Part shown: positions 26,604 to 32,492 of the stretch, piece by piece
Layout: every line of letters starts with the position of its first letter
How positions within the stretch are numbered: position 1 is the stretch's first letter
Source of the DNA: Patescibacteria group bacterium
GTDB taxonomy: Bacteria > Patescibacteriota > Saccharimonadia > Saccharimonadales > Saccharimonadaceae
DNA: 32,492 nt
Direction of reading: 5' to 3'
Assembly: GCA_004322265.1 (NCBI GenBank)
Contig: SCSZ01000025.1
Location: 1-32,492, forward strand
Made by a program: the position numbers and the translations under genes
The notes under the pieces: model-generated
What the model was told of the DNA's origin: nothing
Databases searched by the model: none
The model's input: the letters and a program-made list of their open reading frames with translations, nothing else

Positions 26604-26790
26604 GTTGTTACTCCTTTTAAATTAAAATAAGACACACAGCGACCGGGTTTATTACTATAAATCCACTCGTTGTATGTCTCGGGTCCAGCATGTTGCTAGA
26701 CGGTTCCACCGGACTTTTACTTGTGAGAGACGTTACGTACGTCTACACTCCCACGGAACTCGGGCAGTTGGTTAGGCTCCGTCATCGTTC
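26604..26790 (-). promoter_or_regulatory. T-box-like leader of thrS
   Basis: In RNA sense, UGGAACC (26702-26708) sits as a 7-nt bulge between helix A1 (GUCCGG 26709-26714 / CCGAGAC 26676-26682, one bulged A) and helix A2 (GUCUAGCA 26694-26701 / UGCUGGAC 26683-26690). This is the T-box antiterminator layout, and the bulge would pair with the uncharged tRNA CCA end. The A1 3' strand shares GAC with a competing hairpin, 26667-26678/26631-26642 (11 of 12 pairs), followed by UUAUUUU, i.e. a terminator. Upstream are two short hairpins. ACC followed by A (26770-26772), a Thr codon, is a possible specifier. The Stem I region is very short for a T-box. Confidence 0.68.
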
Positions 26791-26796
26791 TAGCTT

Positions 26797-26805
26797 ATAA
26801 TAGCA
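26797..26805 (-). promoter_or_regulatory. thrS operon promoter (extended -10)
   Basis: TGC-TATTAT on the minus strand. A start near 26790 gives a leader of about 187 nt. The -35 is weak. Confidence 0.6.
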
Positions 26806-26810
26806 CATTC

Positions 26811-26839
26811 TTGCCTGTTCACCCCTATTTTGCTATCCT
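26811..26839 (+). promoter_or_regulatory. tRNA-Val promoter
   Basis: TTGCCT (26811-26816), 17 nt, TATCCT (26834-26839), with TGC before the -10. Divergent from the thrS promoter. Confidence 0.65.
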
Positions 26840-26852
26840 GTATAGAGTTCGC

Positions 26853-26929
26853 GGGTCCTTAGCTCATTTGGCTAGAGCGCCTCATTGACGTTGAGGAGGT
26901 GAGAGGTTCGAATCCTCTAGGACCCACCA
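26853..26929 (+). tRNA. tRNA-Val (GAC)
   Basis: A 77-nt cloverleaf with a GGGTCCT/AGGACCC acceptor, anticodon GAC in loop TTGACGT, T-loop TTCGAAT and an encoded CCA. Confidence 0.96.
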
Positions 26930-26937
26930 CATTCGAT

Positions 26938-26957
26938 AAAGACCTCTGGTCTTTTTT
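26938..26957 (+). terminator. tRNA-Val terminator
   Basis: AAAGACC/GGTCTTT with a 3-nt loop and a run of seven T, starting 9 nt past the CCA end. Confidence 0.85.
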
Positions 26958-26980
26958 TGATCGCAAACAATATATTCGGT

Positions 26981-27643
26981 TTATTTTACGTCGGGAATAT
27001 CAAAAGTATGAATTGTTTTCGCTGCATCTACAATACTTACTTCAAAATTCAACATCTTAGCTACTTTCAAGATAGAGTCGGCATACACATTACCTGCAAC
27101 AAAAACGCCAAAATCAATTGTGTTTAGTAAACCTTCGGGAAATTGTTGTGTTAATATTGCTGTGCTTGGATGAATATAAAAATTAAGCTCATCGTACCAG
27201 TTTACAAGTTCAGGAGTATTCATTGTCTTTATAAGTGTTTCCGTCGTTGGCAATCGGTGCCGAGTACGTTTAGCGCGCCCGTAGCCTTTTAAAAAAAGGT
27301 TATTATAGTGTTTCTGAAGGTCCCAACCTGTATCCATGAACCTGCCAGCTCTTACCTGTTCATTGCCTTCTGACTCCAAAATCCAACAGATAACCGCATG
27401 ACTTTCTAGAATTAAACGTGCTATCGATGCAAACTCCACAATCTTAGATGCAGAACGCGTTTCAAATATTGTAGCCAGCTTCTTATAGAGAGCGGTTTCC
27501 GATACTATTAGGGCAACGAGAGCGTTACGCAAGTTATTTTTATCATAAACACCCTTAAGGTTCGCTTTTAGATCTTCCGAAAGCAGGAGTACTTGTTTAA
27601 CGATCTTTGTAATTTTATTTTGAATTTCTTTATCTTTACTCAT
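26981..27643 (-). CDS. Unknown protein, possibly DUF5677-like
   Basis: 220 aa, soluble and helical. The pattern ARLILESHAVICWIL (~75-89), followed about 65 residues later by WYDELNFYIHPS (~145-156), resembles the Arg/Glu/His arrangement of DUF5677-type proteins, whose role is unknown. The N-terminal ~30 residues are Lys-rich and likely coiled. TATAAT (27650-27655) ends 6 nt before the ATG with no SD, so the mRNA is probably leaderless. Isolated by its own promoter. The family link is from motif resemblance only. Confidence 0.7.
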   Translation of the reverse strand: MSKDKEIQNKITKIVKQVLLLSEDLKANLKGVYDKNNLRNALVALIVSETALYKKLATIFETRSASKIVEFASIARLILESHAVICWILESEGNEQVRAGRFMDTGWDLQKHYNNLFLKGYGRAKRTRHRLPTTETLIKTMNTPELVNWYDELNFYIHPSTAILTQQFPEGLLNTIDFGVFVAGNVYADSILKVAKMLNFEVSIVDAAKTIHTFDIPDVK

Positions 27644-27649
27644 AGCACA

Positions 27650-27655
27650 ATTATA
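27650..27655 (-). promoter_or_regulatory. -10 box of the 220-aa gene (leaderless)
   Basis: A consensus TATAAT 6 nt before the ATG. A weak TTAAAG lies 18 nt upstream. Confidence 0.55.
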
Positions 27656-27800
27656 TCCCGCTTAATTTTAGACCTTTAATAAGTTCCTCTTTTTAGTCGC
27701 TTTACTTACCCACTATTCTAATAAGTTTTCCACCCATGGATTCGTAACTATATGCATAAGCGTATATCACAGCATGGATATTAGTTGTATATGTGTACCA

Positions 27801-27829
27801 TTGACAATTTTCGTTGCTTATGCTAATAT
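27801..27829 (+). promoter_or_regulatory. Promoter of a leaderless 47-aa ORF
   Basis: TTGACA (27801-27806), 17 nt, TAATAT (27824-27829), with TGC before the -10. The expected start coincides with the ATG at 27836. Confidence 0.75.
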
Positions 27830-27835
27830 GTATGT

Positions 27836-27979
27836 ATGGTTAAGAAACAACAGATACAAACACCAAAAATACTCCCTCCAATCTCACAGCTTGAACGCTT
27901 CGTTCTGGGTTTTGAGTACGATAAAACGCTCCAAGAAGTAAAGCGCGAAGTACGTGTCCGTACTGACAAAAGCGCATAA
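27836..27979 (+). CDS. Unknown 47-aa basic protein, leaderless
   Basis: A short frame beginning MVKKQQIQTPKILPP and ending VREVRVRTDKSA-like (exactly KREVRVRTDKSA), with a hydrophobic core ISQLERFVLGFEY. It is basic, has no membrane segment and no recognised family. It is bracketed by a near-consensus promoter whose start point falls on the ATG and by a strong terminator 23 nt after the stop, so the unit is clearly transcribed. Whether the protein is made is inferred from the leaderless start, which fits other genes here. It could instead be a small RNA of about 200 nt. Confidence 0.6.
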   Translation: MVKKQQIQTPKILPPISQLERFVLGFEYDKTLQEVKREVRVRTDKSA

Positions 27980-28001
27980 AAATACATTCGCCCACTAGCT
28001 T

Positions 28002-28034
28002 AAATACCCCGCTCTTATAACGAACGGGGTATTT
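28002..28034 (+). terminator. Terminator after the 47-aa ORF
   Basis: AAATACCCCG (28002-28011) pairs with CGGGGTATTT (28025-28034), followed by CTTAT. The arms are symmetric, so it could also end the glycosyltransferase transcript on the minus strand. Confidence 0.75.
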
Positions 28035-28055
28035 CTTATATTCAATTACTTGCTC

Positions 28056-29738
28056 TTACGAGGATGTATCTGTGTGTGAATGCTTCAGCTCTCTAGCCCT
28101 CTGGCGAGCTGCCTGAGCAGATTCGTGTGTTGCCTTATCTGTTACGTCGAACTTGTCGAGGTATTTGCCAAGGAACAATCGTCCCTGTGAGTACAGTGCA
28201 GAGCCTGCACTGTAACCTACCGCACTGACAGGCATTAGGACCCACTGTAGAACCATCCAAATAGTTCGGTGGCGTTTGTAGCGTGCCGGTCGTGGTGGCA
28301 ACAGCTTAAATGCCAAGAACACCGTGATCAACAATCCAATAGTTGCTATCTGTTGCATAGAACTAATAAGATCCGGTAACTGATGCGCTACAGGGTCTCG
28401 AAAGGCCTGCGAATTAATCAGGAGCGGTACCCAACCCCCAAATGCAACCAGGATAGATACACTCGCAAGCGTTATATGGCCGTCTAACAGCCGTAGAAAG
28501 CGCCCAAAGCCTCCAATAAACGAAACATTACGATCACGCGTAAATACACGAACAGCGACATATGGGACATCTGAGGCGCCATAGGCCCACCTTCGGAGCT
28601 GGATAAACTGAGCCTTGAGGGTTTTGAGATAAGTATTTGATAGTACCGCATCTTGAAAAATCGGCACATATAGAGGTAAGACAGCATAATTGCCGTTAAA
28701 ATAGAAATAGCTACGCCAGTACTGATGGCCGTCCTCAACAATTGTGCGCGTACTCCAAAAATCCATCTCAACCAGTGCATCCATTGGCTGCGAATGAGAG
28801 GCGAAGTTACGCAGCGTGTGCGGGCGCATTGAACTAATAATGTTCCAGAATGAATTACCCGTGGCAACAACGCGCATCAACGCTGGCGCATCCCAAATAT
28901 TGCTAAAGAACAGAGAGACAGGCTGATATGACAAGTGCTTGCGGTCTTCGTGAACAACGTACTCATATGTTAAATAGTCAAAGTAGGTTGCATGAGGGCG
29001 ATTATCACTATCGAGCGTCGTTACAATGACATCCTTATATTCGATACCTTGGCTTGGAAGCCAATCACGCATGTATCGGCCCGCGTGAGTAATGTTACCA
29101 CCCTTACCTATTACCTCATTAGGTAAATCTTCGGGATGTTCTATGAGGTGGAATGAATAAAATTTATTACCAAACTCTTCCTTAAGACGCTCAGCTGTTC
29201 TCTTAATATCCTCGCCGCCACGTTGTTCGTAGGCAAGCGCGAGAATGAGATGTTTTTTATCATAGGTTGTATCGAGAACTGCCTGAATTGTTGGCTGAAG
29301 AATATCGTATGCCTCGTTGTATGTTGCAATAATAACGAGGTTATAGAGCTTTGACGGCTGAGGGAACGCCTCGGGATCGGCCGACATTAGCCGTAAATTA
29401 TCAATGTGTGAGCCCAAGCCATAAGCGTGCGCCTTGGAGTTCTGCAGCCGTTCAAATGATTCTATCGGGCTTTCTAGATCAGCCAGACGACTCTTCCAAT
29501 CTACCTTTTGCGACTTTTCTAACCTGTTACGACCCCCTACGGTGTGGTAGGCAATCCCGACTGCCTTGACCAGCAGTGTAATAATAATAAGCATCAGATA
29601 GATAGCAGCTAGCAGCGGACTAACGAGAGAAAGAATCACGAGCAAAATAAGAGCTCCGTAACTAAGTGTCGCTGGCAACATTTCAAATAGACGATATTTC
29701 AGTGTTCGTTTACCAAGCGGTAACTCTAGATCAATCAT
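28056..29738 (-). CDS. Membrane family 2 glycosyltransferase
   Basis: 560 aa. Two N-terminal membrane segments (~22-66) precede a GT2 catalytic domain: VIIATYNE (~134-141), DSDNRPH as the DxD-type metal site (~243-249), EDGHQYWR (~336-343) and QLRRWAYG, the QxxRW-type motif (~377-384). Three to four further membrane segments lie at ~410-510, and the C-terminal tail is basic and His/Ser-rich. This architecture matches processive polysaccharide synthases or lipid-linked sugar transferases; donor and product are unknown. The ATG is 1 nt after the stop of the small membrane protein, so they form an operon. Confidence 0.88.
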   Translation of the reverse strand: MIDLELPLGKRTLKYRLFEMLPATLSYGALILLVILSLVSPLLAAIYLMLIIITLLVKAVGIAYHTVGGRNRLEKSQKVDWKSRLADLESPIESFERLQNSKAHAYGLGSHIDNLRLMSADPEAFPQPSKLYNLVIIATYNEAYDILQPTIQAVLDTTYDKKHLILALAYEQRGGEDIKRTAERLKEEFGNKFYSFHLIEHPEDLPNEVIGKGGNITHAGRYMRDWLPSQGIEYKDVIVTTLDSDNRPHATYFDYLTYEYVVHEDRKHLSYQPVSLFFSNIWDAPALMRVVATGNSFWNIISSMRPHTLRNFASHSQPMDALVEMDFWSTRTIVEDGHQYWRSYFYFNGNYAVLPLYVPIFQDAVLSNTYLKTLKAQFIQLRRWAYGASDVPYVAVRVFTRDRNVSFIGGFGRFLRLLDGHITLASVSILVAFGGWVPLLINSQAFRDPVAHQLPDLISSMQQIATIGLLITVFLAFKLLPPRPARYKRHRTIWMVLQWVLMPVSAVGYSAGSALYSQGRLFLGKYLDKFDVTDKATHESAQAARQRARELKHSHTDTSS

Positions 29739-29739
29739 C

Positions 29740-30129
29740 TTATATCGAACAGCCGTTGTTTACATAAATATTGATAACTGCATAGGCGGTCATCCAAGCG
29801 AGAATGACGATAGCAATACCAAGCCATGCAAATAAAATCGCCAATGAATGGCCCTTAATCATCAGTAGTTTAACGGCCAGAATGATATGCAAAGCCGCAG
29901 CAAAAAGCCCAAACGCTCCAAATGTTAGCAGGTAATACCATTGATCACGGTATAGATGTGTAATACCAAAAGCTGAACAATGTGACACCAATTGTAATTC
30001 ACTTGGGTGAACGCTGAGTCCAACGTAGATTGCAAAGCTAATTGCAAGTAACGCTAACACCGCGGATAACACTAATAGATAGCGGTCAGCTACCAGTGAA
30101 CTAAAGGAATCTTTGATAGTATTTTTCAT
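29740..30129 (-). CDS. Small membrane protein, partner of the glycosyltransferase
   Basis: 129 aa from the ATG at 30129, with four hydrophobic segments (~20-40, ~60-90, ~95-115 and near the C-terminus) and a Cys-containing extracytoplasmic loop (SHCSAFG) plus C-terminal Cys. No family recognised. An alternative ATG at 30151-30153 adds 8 residues but overlaps the CCA end of tRNA-Thr, so tRNA maturation would destroy it. TATAAC ends 9 nt before the ATG at 30129, allowing a leaderless start. It is followed after 1 nt by the glycosyltransferase, suggesting a joint role in envelope glycan synthesis. Confidence 0.7.
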   Translation of the reverse strand: MKNTIKDSFSSLVADRYLLVLSAVLALLAISFAIYVGLSVHPSELQLVSHCSAFGITHLYRDQWYYLLTFGAFGLFAAALHIILAVKLLMIKGHSLAILFAWLGIAIVILAWMTAYAVINIYVNNGCSI

Positions 30130-30152
30130 TGTATTATCGTTATACGGAACCA

Positions 30153-30228
30153 TGGAGCCGCTGTCCGGAATCGAACCGGAGACCTACGCTTTACGAAAGC
30201 GCCGCTCTACCAACTGAGCTACAGCGGC
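30153..30228 (-). tRNA. tRNA-Thr (CGU)
   Basis: A 76-nt cloverleaf with a GCCGCTG/CAGCGGC acceptor, anticodon CGT in loop TTCGTAA, T-loop TTCGATT and an encoded CCA that shares its last base with a possible downstream ATG. Confidence 0.96.
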
Positions 30229-30250
30229 ACGCCCAGAGCGATCACTCGAT

Positions 30251-30259
30251 ATTATAGCA
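30251..30259 (-). promoter_or_regulatory. tRNA-Thr promoter (extended -10)
   Basis: TGC-TATAAT on the minus strand, about 22 nt before the tRNA 5' end. No clear -35. Confidence 0.65.
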
Positions 30260-30293
30260 TCCTGAGGCTTGAAAATAAACGCTTCCTCCCCTG

Positions 30294-30322
30294 TTGCCTC
30301 CGTGCCCGAAAACTGTTAGAAT
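30294..30322 (+). promoter_or_regulatory. tRNA-Asp promoter
   Basis: TTGCCT (30294-30299), 17 nt, TAGAAT (30317-30322), with TGT before the -10. Confidence 0.7.
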
Positions 30323-30344
30323 ACGTGAAGTTCACCCTACACAC

Positions 30345-30420
30345 GGGCTCGTAGTGAAGGGGTTATCACGCCTCCCTGTCACGGAGGAGATCGCCGGTTC
30401 AAATCCGGTCGAGCCCGCCA
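30345..30420 (+). tRNA. tRNA-Asp (GUC)
   Basis: A 76-nt cloverleaf with a GGGCTCG/CGAGCCC acceptor, anticodon GTC in loop CTGTCAC, T-loop TTCAAAT and an encoded CCA. Confidence 0.96.
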
Positions 30421-30426
30421 AGTTTA

Positions 30427-30455
30427 TTGACTTAATACCACTTTTGTGGTATTAT
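30427..30455 (+). promoter_or_regulatory. Promoter of the cupin-like gene with palindromic spacer
   Basis: TTGACT (30427-30432), 17 nt, TATTAT (30450-30455). The spacer and the first bases of the -10 form a perfect hairpin, AATACCAC (30434-30441)-TTTT-GTGGTATT (30446-30453), followed by ATTTTAA. The element could be the tRNA-Asp terminator, an operator over the promoter, or both. Confidence 0.7.
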
Positions 30456-30463
30456 TTTAATAT

Positions 30464-31663
30464 ATGAGTGAGTCGGATGCAGAAAAACCAGTCGTGAATG
30501 CAACTGTTCTCCAAAACGATGGTGAGCATACTATTATGCAGGTCGAGCTAAGCGGTCGAAACAACCGTGTTGTTAACAGACTATCTAAGACCACTTTCAA
30601 CGTTATTAAAGGCGAAGGTTCAATCGAAGTAGCTGGTGTTGTCTTTGGCCTAGAAGAAGGCTTAGGAGTTGTTGTTCCCGCTGGTGTTGCCTATCAAGAT
30701 GAAGGTAATATGACGATGATTGAAACGTCAACTCCTCCCCTTAATCCTGCATCAGTTACGGAGGTCCTGCCATTTAGAGTAATTACACCTACTGTTGGCG
30801 ATATGATCCTCTCTAGACCACACAGTAGAGACTCGTACCTTGTAACAGAAGTAGAGCCTGACGGTTCATCAGTTCTTGCATTCCCACTTAATGAGACTGG
30901 CGACCGCATGAAAAGTGGAGCATTTGGAGGTGGCACAATACAAGTTGGCGCAATCGATGCCGAGCTTGGCACCAAGAGTTGGCTCGAAACGACCGAGATA
31001 ATGGCACGGAGTTGGCCTTATAACGGAGAGTTGGATGAAAAGAGACTGAAAGCTATTCGGAGAGAATTTTTTAAAGAGTCCGAGCCTGTTGAATTGTGGT
31101 CTACATCAATAGCCCTATCTGTGCCGTACGCAGAATTTGAGCGAGTTGTCAGCCAGGCAGCAAAGGCAGACGGCCAGAGATACACTGGTTTTATTACTAA
31201 AGATGCTGGAGGCAATGTTACCTCTTTTACGCGAACACGTTATCCTCGTCAAAAATACGGTATTGCTTCAATTGAGGCATGTGAAAACGGTATGATCGCA
31301 CTAGCTGCAAAGCTGGGTTCTGCGATGAGACCAGACAAACAGAAAGATGGTTTTAGGGTAGTTTTAGGTCTTCGCGAAGGTTACGACGATAATGCCCCTG
31401 TTCACCTGACAGACGAGATACAAACAGCACTCCCTGGAGCGACTGTGTCATCCGCAGAGATTTTTGCCTTAAGACATACCCAGGGCGGACCCTCTCTTTA
31501 TACGGAACCCGCGGCTGTCATTACGGGACCAGCGCAAATGATTGATGAGGTCTATTACTTAGCTGACACGTTGTTACAAGAACGCTTTGCAGTTGAAGAC
31601 TTCGATCTAGGTGTTGCTCGCATGATAGAACCGAGATTCTGTACAGAGCCTGACATTGATTAA
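30464..31663 (+). CDS. Unknown protein with cupin-like N-terminal domain
   Basis: 399 aa, soluble, no signal peptide. Residues ~20-95 look like a small cupin barrel of the sugar-isomerase type (MQVELSGRNNRVVNRLSKTTFNVIKGEGSIEV, with GVVVPAGVAYQDEG closing), but the cupin metal His/Glu set is mostly absent. The remaining ~300 residues, including WLETTEIMARSWPYNGELDEKR and FRVVLGLREGYDDN, are not recognised. The ATG follows the -10 box by 8 nt with no SD, pointing to a leaderless mRNA controlled at the palindromic promoter. It converges on the SOD gene with 6 nt between stops. Confidence 0.7.
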   Translation: MSESDAEKPVVNATVLQNDGEHTIMQVELSGRNNRVVNRLSKTTFNVIKGEGSIEVAGVVFGLEEGLGVVVPAGVAYQDEGNMTMIETSTPPLNPASVTEVLPFRVITPTVGDMILSRPHSRDSYLVTEVEPDGSSVLAFPLNETGDRMKSGAFGGGTIQVGAIDAELGTKSWLETTEIMARSWPYNGELDEKRLKAIRREFFKESEPVELWSTSIALSVPYAEFERVVSQAAKADGQRYTGFITKDAGGNVTSFTRTRYPRQKYGIASIEACENGMIALAAKLGSAMRPDKQKDGFRVVLGLREGYDDNAPVHLTDEIQTALPGATVSSAEIFALRHTQGGPSLYTEPAAVITGPAQMIDEVYYLADTLLQERFAVEDFDLGVARMIEPRFCTEPDID

Positions 31664-31669
31664 AATTCG

Positions 31670-32263
31670 TTACTTTTTGTAACGCTCTGCGACATAGTCC
31701 CAGTTCACGACATTCCACCATGCTTTGATGTAATCATCGCGTTTGTTTTTGTAATCAAGATAATAAGCGTGTTCCCAAACATCAAGACCAAGAAGAGGCG
31801 CTGGTAGACCCTGAGTAACGAGACTATCCTGGTTCGGAGTCGTCATAATATCCATGTTTCGCTGTAGCCATGTCCAACCACTACCAAATACAGCTAGAGA
31901 TTTTGTTGTAAATTCGTCTACGAATGCCTGAAAACTGCCATAACGTTCGACAATAGCGGCAGCAAGCTCACCGGTTGGTTCACCTCCACCATTCGGTGAC
32001 ATCCACTCCCAAAAGAGGCTGTGATTATAATGGCCGCCACCGTGGTTTCTCACTGCAACACGTACTTCCTCTGGAAGTGTATTAAGATCACGTAACAAAT
32101 GCCCTACTTGGTCATTTGCAAGTTCTGGAAAAGGTGCGAGTGCGGCATTCAGTTTATCAACGTACGTCTGGTGATGCTTGTCATGATGAAGCTGCATAAT
32201 ATCCTTGCTAATGTACTTTCCAAGCGCATCGTAGTCATAAGGTAAATTTGGTAGGGTAAACAT
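31670..32263 (-). CDS. sodA: Superoxide dismutase (Mn/Fe family, Mn-like)
   Basis: 197 aa, cytoplasmic (no signal peptide). Metal ligands are H26 (in LHHDKHHQTYV), H81 (NHSLFW), D161 and H165 (DVWEHAYY). GGGHYNHSLFW and the NQDS segment before PLLGLDVWEHAYY favour manganese, though cambialistic use cannot be excluded. It converts superoxide to peroxide and oxygen, which suits a host-attached organism meeting oxidants. SD GGAGG lies 5 nt before the ATG. It follows a parvulin-like gene by 13 nt and is likely co-transcribed with it. Confidence 0.96.
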   Translation of the reverse strand: MFTLPNLPYDYDALGKYISKDIMQLHHDKHHQTYVDKLNAALAPFPELANDQVGHLLRDLNTLPEEVRVAVRNHGGGHYNHSLFWEWMSPNGGGEPTGELAAAIVERYGSFQAFVDEFTTKSLAVFGSGWTWLQRNMDIMTTPNQDSLVTQGLPAPLLGLDVWEHAYYLDYKNKRDDYIKAWWNVVNWDYVAERYKK

Positions 32264-32276
32264 AGTGTCCTCCTGT

Positions 32277-32492
32277 TTAGTTATTAGACCCGGTCGCTGT
32301 CTTTGGGATAGCGATGTATTCGGTTACCTTGTTTGTCTTCTTCAGATTGTCTAGGCGCTTCGTGAACTCGGTAAGTGGAATTTGGATATATTCATAGCTC
32401 ACCTTTGTGTCATTGATATCGAGTAGCCGAATCAAGTAATATCCATCACCAGTTGAAGTTGTTGTCGATTTTATAACACCTGATACTTCACC
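32277..32492 (-). CDS. C-terminal part of a parvulin-like peptidyl-prolyl isomerase
   Basis: The last 71 residues of a protein whose 5' end lies beyond the window. GEVSGVIKSTT and GDGYYLIRLLDINDTKVSY match the end of a PpiC/parvulin domain (pattern GxVSGxVxTxxGYxIIKLxD), followed by a short tail. Such proteins (PrsA/SurA type) fold exported proteins. Upstream of sodA with 13 nt between them. The family call rests on a short stretch. Confidence 0.65.
   Translation of the reverse strand, partial: GEVSGVIKSTTTSTGDGYYLIRLLDINDTKVSYEYIQIPLTEFTKRLDNLKKTNKVTEYIAIPKTATGSNN

Overview
The window comes from a Saccharibacteria (TM7, Candidate Phyla Radiation) genome. The 16S gene carries the TM7-type base pattern around E. 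coli positions 907-926 (AAACATAAAGG, window 3481-3491) and around 580. The protein content also fits a small, reduced CPR genome: one gyrase, a threonyl-tRNA synthetase without its TGS domain, an LPxTG-anchored DUF11 surface protein, and a VirD4/TraG-like ATPase. The genetic code is standard.

Layout. 1-4581 (minus) is an rRNA operon, 16S - tRNA-Ala - tRNA-Ile - 23S (5' part only). A 196-aa membrane-protein gene lies on the opposite strand between tRNA-Ile and 23S. 4594-9541 (minus) is gyrB-gyrA-DUF212. 9690-15230 is a cell-envelope/ATPase neighbourhood: an LPxTG DUF11 protein and a two-TM protein (plus), then a large membrane-linked ATPase and two small proteins (minus). 15231-16606 has no convincing protein gene; it holds a strongly structured putative RNA, an AT-rich stretch with DnaA-box-like sites, and a promoter-terminator unit encoding a candidate ~100-nt sRNA. 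16607-20085 holds tmRNA (minus), comM and infC-rpmI-rplT (plus), and RNase P RNA (minus). 20104-21848 (minus) encodes a Nudix-RNase HI fusion and a site-2-type protease. 21877-22300 holds a structured RNA candidate and rpmB. 22316-26800 (minus) is a five-gene operon, thrS-atl-miaA-HTH/NTase-MBL fold, behind what looks like a T-box leader. 26853-32492 holds tRNA-Val, tRNA-Thr and tRNA-Asp, an unknown protein, a leaderless 47-aa ORF, a membrane glycosyltransferase pair, a cupin-like protein, superoxide dismutase and the end of a parvulin-like protein.

Expression signals. Many promoters have an extended -10 of the form TGC-TAnnnT. Several genes start 6-9 nt after a -10 box with no Shine-Dalgarno sequence, so leaderless mRNAs look common. 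Others (thrS, infC, gyrB, sod, the 190-aa gene) have good SD sites. infC appears to start at AUC.

Most notable observations: the antisense gene inside the rRNA operon, the T-box-like leader on thrS, three unassigned structured RNA candidates (about 15318-15605, 16442-16545, 21877-21988), a 24-codon tmRNA tag that does not end in Ala-Ala, a promoter whose spacer is a terminator-like palindrome (30427-30455), and a degenerate Nudix domain fused to an intact RNase HI domain. All functions are read from sequence alone; no database search or folding program was run.
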